DNA of 34,405 bases, from the NCBI GenBank assembly GCA_900544845.1, contig UQWV01000018.1, forward strand, positions 1-34,405, read 5' to 3'. Of this stretch, positions 8,829 to 16,176 are shown piece by piece (the stretch's first letter is position 1; the number at the start of each line of letters is the position of its first letter). This stretch comes from an uncultured Collinsella sp. (GTDB taxonomy: Bacteria > Actinomycetota > Coriobacteriia > Coriobacteriales > Coriobacteriaceae). The notes under the pieces are model-generated. The model was not told the origin of the DNA, did no database searches, and saw only the letters and a program-made list of their open reading frames with translations. Made by a program: the position numbers and the translations under genes.

Positions 8829-9359
8829 ATGACGGACTCTTTTGAGCAGATTTCCGCACATAACGAGGAGCTGGCGCGCGATATTGTCGAGCGCGCGAGC
8901 GCTCGGGGCGTGACGGTTTCGACGGCTGAGTCGCTGACGGCGGGTATGATCGCCTCGACGATTGCCGATATCCCGGGCGCCTCGGCGGTGCTGCGTGGCG
9001 GTGCGGTGACCTATTGCGATGAGATCAAGCATCGCGTTCTTGGTGTTGAGCAGGAGACGCTCGACCGCTATACCGCGGTGTCGCATCAGACCGCGCGCGA
9101 GATGGCGGCGGGTTCGCTGGAGCTGTACCAGAGCGATATTGCAGTGAGCGCAACGGGTTATGCCGGCCCCGGCGGTGGCACTGAGGAAGATCCGGCGGGC
9201 ACTTTCTATATTGGCTGGGCGTATCGCTCCGCCGATGGGGGCGTGCCGGTCGTGGACTCTGTGCGCTGCCACTATGAGGGCGACCGTTCGTGTGTTCGTG
9301 CCCATGCGGTCGCGGAGGCATTGGGACGCATTGCCCTTGTGCTCAACTCTATGGAATAG
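8829..9359 (+). CDS. cinA: CinA C-terminal domain protein (nicotinamide-nucleotide amidase type)
   Basis: About 176 residues matching only the C-terminal domain of CinA, which in PncC-type proteins deamidates nicotinamide mononucleotide in pyridine-nucleotide salvage. Diagnostic segments are STAESLTAGMIASTIADIPG near the N-terminus and SATGYAGPGGG with PAGTFYIG further on. The N-terminal molybdopterin-binding-like domain of full-length CinA is absent, a common single-domain form. The start is ATG 8829; an in-frame GTG at 8823 is also possible and neither has a strong SD. It ends the rnj-to-cinA operon, with a perfect hairpin eight bases after the stop and recA beyond. Confidence 0.9.
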   Translation: MTDSFEQISAHNEELARDIVERASARGVTVSTAESLTAGMIASTIADIPGASAVLRGGAVTYCDEIKHRVLGVEQETLDRYTAVSHQTAREMAAGSLELYQSDIAVSATGYAGPGGGTEEDPAGTFYIGWAYRSADGGVPVVDSVRCHYEGDRSCVRAHAVAEALGRIALVLNSME

Positions 9360-9366
9360 ACGTGTT

Positions 9367-9390
9367 TTAAGGGGCCTCCGGGCCCCTTAA
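9367..9390 (+). terminator. Perfect 10-bp hairpin after cinA
   Basis: TTAAGGGGCC-TCCG-GGCCCCTTAA is a perfect 10-bp inverted repeat with a four-base loop, eight bases after the cinA stop. Only a short T run follows (TTAATTG), so it may act as a weak intrinsic terminator or as an mRNA 3'-end stabiliser. It separates the rnj-cinA operon from recA. Confidence 0.75.
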
Positions 9391-9557
9391 TTGTGGAGAT
9401 AGGGACCTCAGAAGAATTTAGCGTTTGTGCTGTTCATGGGTGTATTTTTGCCTGCCTTGTTCATTTTTGGTCCTTTGTGGTCAAGCATTTGGTCAGTGTT
9501 TGGTCGGCGTTTGGTTGGGTTTTGGAAAGGTCGGCTGCATATGATTTATCTGAACGG

Positions 9558-9586
9558 TTGACCACGAACAGCCGTTCGTTTATTAT
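9558..9586 (+). promoter_or_regulatory. recA promoter (-35 TTGACC, -10 TATTAT)
   Basis: TTGACC at 9558-9563 and TATTAT at 9581-9586 are separated by exactly 17 bases. The start of transcription would be near 9593, giving a leader of about 24 bases before the recA SD and ATG. The spacer is filled almost entirely by a LexA-type palindrome. Confidence 0.8.
9564..9579. promoter_or_regulatory. LexA operator (SOS box) of recA
   Basis: ACGAACAGCCGTTCGT is an inverted repeat with the core GAAC-N4-GTTC (9566-9577), the form recognised by Gram-positive and actinobacterial LexA. It lies between the -35 and -10 of the recA promoter, so bound LexA would block RNA polymerase. The same core occurs twice in the lexA upstream region of this window. 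Confidence 0.88.
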
Positions 9587-9616
9587 CGATGCAGGTTGTT
9601 AAGAGGAGGGCTATTC

Positions 9617-10765
9617 ATGGCCAAGAATTCAGGTCCCGTACGTACCGTTCATGCTCGCACGACGGGTAAAGAGCGCGATGAGATGATCGCCACCACCAAG
9701 GCCGAGATCGAGAAGAAATTCGGCCAGGGTTCCATCATGAGGTACGGCGACGGTGGCCCCGAGCTCGAGGTCGAGGCCATCCCTACGGGCGCTCTGGCAC
9801 TCGATGCCGCTCTGGGTATCGGCGGTGTGCCGCGCGGCCGAATCGTCGAGATCTACGGTCCCGAGTCCTCCGGTAAGACGACGCTTTCGCTCGAGATCTT
9901 GGCCGAGGCCCAGGCAATGGGTGGCGTTGTTGCATTTATCGATGCCGAGCACGCGCTCGATCCCACGTATGCCGCGCGCATCGGCGTGGATATCGACGAG
10001 GTGCTCATTTCCCAGCCCGATACGGGCGAGCAGGCGCTCGAGATTGTTGACATGCTCGTGCGCTCCGGCGCCATCGATGCCATCGTCGTCGACTCCGTCG
10101 CCGCGCTGACCCCGCGTGCCGAGATCGAGGGAGAGATCGGCGACACTACGGTCGGTCTTCAGGCTCGCCTGATGAGCCAGGCGCTCCGCAAGCTCGCCGG
10201 CTCGCTGTCCAAGTCCAACACGACGTGCATCTTCATTAACCAACTGCGTGAGAAGATTGGCGTCATGTTCGGCAACCCCGAGACTACGACGGGCGGCCGC
10301 GCCCTTAAGTTCTTCTCTTCGGTGCGTATCGACATTCGCCGTATCGACAGCATTAAGCTTAAGGACGAGGTTATCGGTAACCGCGTGCGAGCCAAGGTCG
10401 TTAAGAACAAGGTGGCAGCTCCGTTCCGTTCTGCTGAGTTCGACATCATGTACGGTACGGGCATCTCTAAGGAAGGCTCGATTCTGGACATGGCTGTCGA
10501 GTGCGGCATCTGCAAGAAGATGGGCTCCTGGTTTGCCTATGGCGAGGACAAGCTCGGCAACGGTCGCGAGGCCGCCAAGGCTTTCCTGCGCGAACACCCC
10601 GATTGCGCCGACGAGATTGAGCATAAGGTCCGCCTTGCCTGCGGACTTGAGTTTGATGACGATGCTCCGTCCGAGGTCGAGCTGACCGATCAGCCTGCGC
10701 CTGAGGAGTTTGACGAGCTTTACGCCATCGATGGTTCCGCCATGCTCGATGATGACGACGAGTAG
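9617..10765 (+). CDS. recA: Recombinase A
   Basis: 382 residues. RecA forms filaments on single-stranded DNA, drives strand exchange and triggers LexA self-cleavage. Walker A is GPESSGKTT (81-89). The L2 region is recognisable as FGNPETTTGGRALKFF. The C-terminus is a long acidic tail (EVELTDQPAPEEFDELY) ending in a run of aspartates. The ATG at 9617 is chosen because AGGAGGG at 9604-9610 lies six bases upstream; the in-frame TTG at 9596 overlaps the SD and is unlikely. The gene starts a two-gene operon with recX, which begins 11 bases after the recA stop. Confidence 0.98.
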   Translation: MAKNSGPVRTVHARTTGKERDEMIATTKAEIEKKFGQGSIMRYGDGGPELEVEAIPTGALALDAALGIGGVPRGRIVEIYGPESSGKTTLSLEILAEAQAMGGVVAFIDAEHALDPTYAARIGVDIDEVLISQPDTGEQALEIVDMLVRSGAIDAIVVDSVAALTPRAEIEGEIGDTTVGLQARLMSQALRKLAGSLSKSNTTCIFINQLREKIGVMFGNPETTTGGRALKFFSSVRIDIRRIDSIKLKDEVIGNRVRAKVVKNKVAAPFRSAEFDIMYGTGISKEGSILDMAVECGICKKMGSWFAYGEDKLGNGREAAKAFLREHPDCADEIEHKVRLACGLEFDDDAPSEVELTDQPAPEEFDELYAIDGSAMLDDDDE

Positions 10766-10776
10766 CGGTTACGCTC

Positions 10777-11469
10777 ATGTCGTATACGGTGACCGAGGCC
10801 ACGGTCGTCTTTCCCGATAAGAAGGCGGCCTCCTCGTTCTCGAGCGGGTATGCGTCCAAAAAGCCTTGCGCACATATCGATTGTGAGCTTGAGGGCGGTT
10901 TTGAGCGTTCTATTTGGATTCCCGTGCGGGTCGCGCGCCTGTATGTCAAAAACCGCCCAGATCTTCCCTGTGATTGGGACAACTTTCGTGAGGCGGTGCA
11001 GCTCATCGAGCGTAAATGTGCACTTACCATGGTGACCGAGATGTTATCGCGCCGCGACCATGCGACGGGTGAGGTCCGTGACAAGCTGGCTTGCTACGGC
11101 TTTCACCAGACAGCGATTGATTTCGCCGTCGAGCGCGCCACCGAGTATCGCTTTTTAGACGAGAACCGCTTTTGCTCGTACTTTATCGAGGAACGCAAAC
11201 GGCGTGGTTGGGGACAGCGCAAAATCGAGACCGAGCTCAAGCGTCGTCATGTCGTGCTCGATGACATTCCCGGTTATCCCGAGGAATATTTTGCCGTCGA
11301 AGACGATTTGGCGCGTGCGTCAGCCCTGCTCGCCAAGCGACGTGTTCCAGAGACGCGCGGATTCGAAAAACTGGTTCGGTTTTTGATGGGCAAGGGCTTC
11401 TCGTATCACATCGCCGCCGATGCCGTTAAGGCACGCCTCGATGCCGAATGCGAGGAATGTGCGGTTTAG
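10777..11469 (+). CDS. recX: Regulatory protein RecX
   Basis: 230 residues. RecX binds and modulates RecA filaments. The central and C-terminal parts show the tandem three-helix repeats of the family (ALTMVTEMLSRRDHATGEV; FLDENRFCSYFIEERKRRGW; GFEKLVRFLMGKGFSYHIAA). An N-terminal extension of about 80 residues precedes the repeats and looks poorly conserved. Its position right behind recA, within the same LexA-controlled transcript, is the common arrangement and supports the call. The region after the stop has no clear terminator before the rny promoter at 11532. Confidence 0.9.
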   Translation: MSYTVTEATVVFPDKKAASSFSSGYASKKPCAHIDCELEGGFERSIWIPVRVARLYVKNRPDLPCDWDNFREAVQLIERKCALTMVTEMLSRRDHATGEVRDKLACYGFHQTAIDFAVERATEYRFLDENRFCSYFIEERKRRGWGQRKIETELKRRHVVLDDIPGYPEEYFAVEDDLARASALLAKRRVPETRGFEKLVRFLMGKGFSYHIAADAVKARLDAECEECAV

Positions 11470-11531
11470 GCATATGCGTTTTGTGGTCCTGCCGTTCACC
11501 GCGTTTTAGCCGCCGTGCTGGGGCCATTTAT

Positions 11532-11560
11532 TTGACAGTTGTTGTGGTTCAACGTACGAT
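11532..11560 (+). promoter_or_regulatory. Promoter upstream of rny (TTGACA-N17-TACGAT)
   Basis: A consensus -35 TTGACA (11532-11537) and TACGAT (11555-11560) are spaced by 17 bases. Transcription would start near 11567, about 160 bases before the rny ATG, so the transcript has a long 5' leader with hairpin potential. Confidence 0.75.
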
Positions 11561-11665
11561 AAACACTGTCATTTGCTTTGTGATATGTGCTCATCTGTGA
11601 TGAGTTTGTTTATATGTTTATCTGTATCCGACCCGCATAAGCTGCGCCCATATTACTCAAATGTC

Positions 11666-11691
11666 GCGAGCCGTTCGTAAGGACGGTTCGC
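11666..11691 (+). promoter_or_regulatory. Stem-loop in the rny 5' leader
   Basis: GCGAGCCGTTC-GTAA-GGACGGTTCGC forms an 11-bp stem, with two G-U wobbles, closed by a GNRA-type tetraloop. TTTGTTGTG follows, so it could be a weak terminator or attenuator, or a structure bound by RNase Y or a ribosomal factor. A smaller hairpin, CTCATC-TGT-GATGAG, lies earlier in the leader. It is too small to be assigned to a known riboswitch class by eye. Confidence 0.5.
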
Positions 11692-11726
11692 TTTGTTGTG
11701 TAACGAATCCATAAAAAGGAGTGAGC

Positions 11727-13277
11727 ATGCCTATCATCGCAGCGCTCGTTGGCATCGTTTTGGGTGCCATCGCCGCCATTGCCTACATGCGCACCGCCAA
11801 GCAGGGTAGTCTTCACGAGGCCGACGAAAAGATCCAGTCGGCACACGCACAGGCTGAGTCCCTGATCGGTGATGCTAAGCGTCAGGCCGAGACCCTCAAA
11901 AAAGAGGCTCTGCTCGAGGCTAAAGAGGAGATCATCAAGAACAAGCAGGCCGCCGAGGCCGAGGACAAGCAGCGTAAGAGCGAGATTCGTACGCTCGAGA
12001 ACCGTGTGATGCAGCGCGAGGAGTCCCTTGATCGCCGAAACGACGCTCTCGACAAGCGTGAGCACCAGCTGTCCAGCCAGGCCGGTCAGGTCGAGAAGCG
12101 CTCCCGCGAGCTCGAGGAGCTCTGCGCCAAGCAGACCTCCGAGCTCGAGCGTATCGCCGACCTGACCCGTGAGGACGCCCACAAGGAGCTCCTCGATAAG
12201 GTTCGCGGCGAGGTCACCCACGAGGCTGCCACGATCATTCGCGAGTCCGAGCAGCAGGTTCGCGCCGAGTGCCACAAGACCGCCCAGGAGATTCTGTCCC
12301 TGGCGATTCAGCGCTGCGCTGCCGACCACACAGCCGAGGTCACCGTTACCTCCGTGCACATTCCCTCTGATGACCTCAAGGGCCGTATCATCGGTCGCGA
12401 GGGTCGCAACATCCGGACCTTCGAGCAGGTTTCCGGCGTCAACCTCGTGATCGACGACACGCCCGAGACTGTCGTTCTTTCGAGCTTCGACCCGGTCCGT
12501 CGTGAGACCGCCCGTGTTGCCCTCGAGAACCTCATCGCCGACGGCCGCATTCACCCCGCCCGCATCGAGGAGATGTATCACAAGGCTGCCGACCTGGTTC
12601 AGCAGCGCGTGCGCGAGGCTGGCGAGCAGGCTGCCTTCGATACCGGCATCCACGACCTGCATCCCGAGATCGTCAAGACCCTTGGTGCCCTGCGCTACCG
12701 TACCTCGTTTGGTCAGAACGTGCTTCAGCACTCCCTCGAAGTCTCTGACCTGTGCGGCGTGATGGCTTCCGAGCTTGGCCTGGACGTTGTGACCGCCAAG
12801 CGCGCCGGCCTGCTGCACGACCTGGGCAAGGCAATCGACCATGACGTCGAGGGCCCGCATGCCGTCATCGGCGCCGAGCTTGCCCGCCGTTATGGCGAGA
12901 AGCCCGTTATCGTCCACGCTATCGAGGCTCACCATGCCGACGTCGACCCCAACACGGTGCTCGATGTCCTGGTACAGGCCGCCGATGCTGTCTCTGCCTC
13001 TCGCCCCGGTGCCCGTCGCGAGTCTGCCGAGAACTACATCAAGCGTCTTGAGAAGCTCGAGGAGATCGCCAACTCCCATGATGGCGTCGAGCGTACCTAT
13101 GCCATGCAGGCTGGTCGCGAGGTCCACGTCATGGTTCAGCCGGACAAGATCTCCGATGCCCAGTCCACGGTCCTGGCTCACGATATCGCCCATCAGATCG
13201 AGGAAGAGATGGAGTATCCCGGTCAGGTGCGCGTCGTCGTGATTCGCGAGAGCCGCGCTGTCGATATCGCTAAATAA
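11727..13277 (+). CDS. rny: Ribonuclease Y
   Basis: 516 residues, the standard length. RNase Y is a membrane-anchored endonuclease that starts mRNA decay. It has an N-terminal membrane helix (about 3-20) and a long Glu/Lys/Arg-rich coiled coil (about 25-190). The KH domain contains GRIIGREGRNIR (219-230). The HD metal-dependent hydrolase domain has its catalytic pair H364-D365 in LLHDLGKAIDHD, and later an EAHHADVDP segment. SD AAGGAG (11716-11721) favours ATG 11727 over the in-frame GTG at 11721. The following GHKL gene begins two bases after the stop, so the two are almost certainly co-translated. Both RNase J and RNase Y are therefore encoded in this window. Confidence 0.97.
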   Translation: MPIIAALVGIVLGAIAAIAYMRTAKQGSLHEADEKIQSAHAQAESLIGDAKRQAETLKKEALLEAKEEIIKNKQAAEAEDKQRKSEIRTLENRVMQREESLDRRNDALDKREHQLSSQAGQVEKRSRELEELCAKQTSELERIADLTREDAHKELLDKVRGEVTHEAATIIRESEQQVRAECHKTAQEILSLAIQRCAADHTAEVTVTSVHIPSDDLKGRIIGREGRNIRTFEQVSGVNLVIDDTPETVVLSSFDPVRRETARVALENLIADGRIHPARIEEMYHKAADLVQQRVREAGEQAAFDTGIHDLHPEIVKTLGALRYRTSFGQNVLQHSLEVSDLCGVMASELGLDVVTAKRAGLLHDLGKAIDHDVEGPHAVIGAELARRYGEKPVIVHAIEAHHADVDPNTVLDVLVQAADAVSASRPGARRESAENYIKRLEKLEEIANSHDGVERTYAMQAGREVHVMVQPDKISDAQSTVLAHDIAHQIEEEMEYPGQVRVVVIRESRAVDIAK

Positions 13278-13278
13278 C

Positions 13279-14364
13279 ATGAGCGACGCGAACGAGCTCA
13301 TCTCATTTATCGCGTCGATGTCGGGGGAGGGCAACCTTCGCGTCGAGGAGAACCTTGGCGAGGGTTATGTCCGCCTCCGCGTTTCGGAGGCCGAGAGGCG
13401 CCAGGCAAAGCACGACATTCAGCATGTCGAGGATATCGTCATTGAAATGCTCCGTAATGCTCGCGATGCTGGCGCCGACAAAGTCTATCTCGCTACGACC
13501 AAGGAAGATGGCGTCCGCACGCTTGTCTTTCTGGATAACGGTTCGGGCGTTCCGCAAGATATGCAAGAGCGAATCTTCGATGCCCGTGTTACCTCCAAGC
13601 TCGAGAGCATGAAGATGGACCGTTGGGGCGTTCACGGTCGTGGCATGGCATTGTTTTCGATCAAGCAGAACACCGACGAGGCCCGTGTGGTCACGTCCGG
13701 TGTCGATCTTGGTTCAGCCTTTAAGGTGAGCGTTGCGGCCGACCGCCTCAGTGAGCGTGCCGATCAGTCCAGCTGGCCCCAGGCCGTCAAGGATGAGGAC
13801 GGACGTTATGTCTGTGCTCGGGGCCCGCATAATATTATTCGCGCTGCTTGTGAGTTTGCGCTCGAGGAGTTGCGTGGTTGCGATGTCTATCTTGGTTCTC
13901 CGTCTGAGATTGCCGCGACCCTTTATGCTCAGGCGTCAAGTCGGCTCGATACGTCGCGTCTCCTGTTCATTGATGACGAGAGCGAGCTTCCGGTTGTTGA
14001 TCGTCTAGGCCTTGCCTCTGATGCCGAGGACTTTATCCGTATTTGTTCGGGTTTGGGTCTTGAAATGTCCGAGCGCACGGCCCATCGCATTTTGGCAGGG
14101 CAGATTAAGCCCGTTTGCGGTGTGACTGCGCGTCTGCTGCGCGAGCGTGACTCATCCTCGCATGCGCCGGCTCCTGTCGATCTCGCGAAGGATCGTCGTG
14201 GGCTACGTATTGCCAAGGATGACATGGCACAGTTTTCGCGTGCTGTGGAGCGCGACTTTAATGACCTTGCCGCCCGGTACTATCTCAACCTTTGCGGCGA
14301 CCCAAAGATTCGCGTTTCGCGTGATCGAATCACCGTGACCTTCGATCTTGCCAAAGAGGAATAG
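13279..14364 (+). CDS. Stand-alone GHKL (HATPase_c) ATP-binding protein
   Basis: 361 residues with a GHKL ATPase fold but no kinase dimerisation domain, membrane helix or sensor domain. The N-box is visible as ...VEDIVIEMLRNARDAGA (E56, N60, D64). The G1 box is DNGSG (86-90) and the G2-like ATP lid is GVHGRGMAL (117-125). The order and spacing resemble Hsp90, MutL and anti-sigma-kinase type modules more than histidine kinases. The remaining 230 residues are unrecognised. The gene follows rny with a one-base gap and precedes spoVS. In Bacillus this slot between rny and spoVS holds ymdB, a phosphodiesterase of unrelated fold. The function is unknown; a role linked to RNA decay or SpoVS is only suggested by context. 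Confidence 0.75.
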   Translation: MSDANELISFIASMSGEGNLRVEENLGEGYVRLRVSEAERRQAKHDIQHVEDIVIEMLRNARDAGADKVYLATTKEDGVRTLVFLDNGSGVPQDMQERIFDARVTSKLESMKMDRWGVHGRGMALFSIKQNTDEARVVTSGVDLGSAFKVSVAADRLSERADQSSWPQAVKDEDGRYVCARGPHNIIRAACEFALEELRGCDVYLGSPSEIAATLYAQASSRLDTSRLLFIDDESELPVVDRLGLASDAEDFIRICSGLGLEMSERTAHRILAGQIKPVCGVTARLLRERDSSSHAPAPVDLAKDRRGLRIAKDDMAQFSRAVERDFNDLAARYYLNLCGDPKIRVSRDRITVTFDLAKEE

Positions 14365-14370
14365 TGCCTT

Positions 14371-14388
14371 TACCGAGTCCACTCGGTA
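14371..14388 (+). terminator. Short hairpin between the GHKL gene and spoVS
   Basis: TACCGAG-TCCA-CTCGGTA is a perfect 7-bp stem six bases after the GHKL stop. No T run follows, so termination is uncertain. It may mark the end of the rny transcript or shape the spoVS leader. Confidence 0.4.
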
Positions 14389-14438
14389 CGATACAGTTAT
14401 TGCAGTTAAAACGTACTTTTAAACGCAGGAGTTTCTTC

Positions 14439-14756
14439 ATGGATTGCCTGAAGGTATCAAGCAAATCATCGCCCGCGTCCGTTGCCGGCGCCATCGCCGG
14501 CATGGTCAAGGATGGTGTGCCCGTCAACATCCAGTGTGTCGGTGCCGGTGCTGTCAACCAGGCCATTAAGGCCGTTGCTATCGCGCGCGGTTTTTTGATT
14601 CCAACCGGTTTTGATATTTCCTGTGCGCCCGTGTTCTCCGACATCCTCATTAACGGGGAGTCGCGCACGGCTATCCGCCTTTCTATCTACGTTCACCAGA
14701 TCAATCGGGCTGCTATGGATAACGTCGTCATGGATGATGTTAAGCCTGTGGCATAG
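14439..14756 (+). CDS. spoVS: Stage V sporulation protein S (SpoVS/Alba-like)
   Basis: 105 residues. The core from MDCLKVSSKSSPASVAGAIA through AGAVNQAIKAVAIARG matches the small, strongly conserved SpoVS family, which has an Alba-like nucleic-acid-binding fold. In Bacillus it affects septation and sporulation; it also occurs in lineages that make no spores. The start is ATG 14439 with CAGGAG at 14426-14431. Upstream in-frame codons are out of reach of this SD and overlap the previous gene. It carries about 18 extra C-terminal residues (INRAAMDNVVMDDVKPVA) relative to the 86-residue Bacillus protein. The order rny-X-spoVS-miaB is shared with Bacillus. Confidence 0.9.
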   Translation: MDCLKVSSKSSPASVAGAIAGMVKDGVPVNIQCVGAGAVNQAIKAVAIARGFLIPTGFDISCAPVFSDILINGESRTAIRLSIYVHQINRAAMDNVVMDDVKPVA

Positions 14757-14805
14757 CTTCTGCTTGCCTCGATTCGCCTCCCTTCCATCGTTAGGACTTA
14801 TGCAC

Positions 14806-16176
14806 ATGGACCAGCGTTCCGTACGCGATATTCTTGCCGGTAAAACCTACTTTATCCGCACCTTTGGCTGCCAGATGAATCAGCACGATTCCGAGCGCGT
14901 GAGCGGTCTGCTTGATTCGTATGGCTGCCTCATGGCGCTCGATCCCGAGCATGCCGATATCGTTGTCTTCATGACATGCTGTGTGCGTGAGGCCGCCGAT
15001 ACTCGCCTGTACGGTCAGTGCAATTCCTGCAAAAGCCTGCCGCCTTCGCCTTCGGGCAAGCGTGTGGTTGCCGTGGGCGGCTGCATTGCGCAGCGTGATG
15101 GCGAGGGCCTGCTCACCAACGTCGATAACGTCAATGTCATCTTTGGCACGCATTCCATCGCACATGTGGCCGAGCTCATTGCCGAGGCGTTCCTTGATGG
15201 TAAGCGTCATATCCGCACCAATGAGCATGAGGATACGGATGCCATGAGCATGCCGTGGCATCGCGAGACCCAGTATCACGCCTGGGTGCCCATCATGACA
15301 GGCTGCAATAATTTCTGCACCTATTGCATCGTGCCGTACGTGCGCGGTCGCGAAAAAAGTCGCCCCTTCGAGGAGATTGTCGACGAGGTGACCGGTTTGG
15401 TGCGCCAGGGCGTGCGTGAGATTACGCTGCTGGGCCAAAACGTTAACTCATATGGTCGCGATCTGTTTGGCAAGCCGCGTTTTGCCGATCTGCTGCGTGC
15501 CGTGGGCGATACGGGTGTGGAGCGCATCTTCTTTACGTCTTCGCATCCCAAGGATCTGCTCCCCGAGACCATCGACGCCATGGCCGAGACGCCTGCCGTT
15601 ATGCCGCAGTTGCACCTGGCCGTCCAGTCAGGTTCGACACGGATCCTCAAAGAGATGAATCGCCGTTATACACGCGAGGACTATCTGGGCCTGGTCGATC
15701 GCATTCGCAACCGCATGCCCGATATCGCGCTCTCGACCGACATTATCGTTGGCTTCCCGGGCGAGACTGAAGAAGACTTTGAGCAGACGCTCTCACTTGC
15801 CGAGACGGTCCGCTATGCTCAGGCCTATACCTTCATCTATTCCAAGCGCGCCGGTACCCCGGCCGCCGAGATTGACGATCCTACGCCGCATGAGGTTATT
15901 CTCGAGCGTTTCAACCGCCTGGTTAAGGTTATCGAGACCACGGCGCACGAGTACAACCAGGGTGAGCTTCATACTGTGGTGCCGGCGCTCATTGAGGGAA
16001 CGAGTAAAAAGAACGACGCGGTCCTGCTGGGCAAGAGTCCCAAGAATCAGACCGTGCATGCGCCTATCCCCGAGGGTTACAGCATCGATCAGCTTGTTGG
16101 CAAGATCGTTGATGTTGACGTTGACGTTGCCAAGACCTGGTATTTGTCCGGCTCCGTTGTGGGCGAGCCGCGCTAA
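14806..16176 (+). CDS. miaB: tRNA-2-methylthio-N6-dimethylallyladenosine synthase MiaB
   Basis: 456 residues. A radical-SAM enzyme that adds the methylthio group to i6A37 in tRNAs reading UNN codons. The N-terminal UPF0004 domain starts TYFIRTFGCQMNQHDSERV with C22, followed by TCCVRE and GGCIAQ cysteines for the second cluster. The radical-SAM triad is C167-x3-C171-x2-C174 (GCNNFCTYCIVPYVRGRE). A C-terminal TRAM domain begins near the VVPALIEG segment. Start 14806 is preferred because AGG at 14793-14795 is better spaced; ATG 14800 is the alternative. miaA begins on the last base of the stop. Having miaB and miaA together lets both steps of ms2i6A formation be expressed from one operon. Confidence 0.96.
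   Translation: MDQRSVRDILAGKTYFIRTFGCQMNQHDSERVSGLLDSYGCLMALDPEHADIVVFMTCCVREAADTRLYGQCNSCKSLPPSPSGKRVVAVGGCIAQRDGEGLLTNVDNVNVIFGTHSIAHVAELIAEAFLDGKRHIRTNEHEDTDAMSMPWHRETQYHAWVPIMTGCNNFCTYCIVPYVRGREKSRPFEEIVDEVTGLVRQGVREITLLGQNVNSYGRDLFGKPRFADLLRAVGDTGVERIFFTSSHPKDLLPETIDAMAETPAVMPQLHLAVQSGSTRILKEMNRRYTREDYLGLVDRIRNRMPDIALSTDIIVGFPGETEEDFEQTLSLAETVRYAQAYTFIYSKRAGTPAAEIDDPTPHEVILERFNRLVKVIETTAHEYNQGELHTVVPALIEGTSKKNDAVLLGKSPKNQTVHAPIPEGYSIDQLVGKIVDVDVDVAKTWYLSGSVVGEPR

Noticed and set aside
6768..9305. 845-codon open frame on the minus strand across rimO, pgsA and cinA
   Set aside because: It lies wholly antisense to three clearly identified genes, has no family hallmark or SD, and such frames are common where GC-rich codons leave few stops. 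The same applies to minus-strand frames at 322-2178, 2303-4570, 9629-10624 and 11610-13334.
9393..9602. 69-codon open frame upstream of recA
   Set aside because: It covers the recA promoter and LexA box, has no SD, and its composition is not protein-like.
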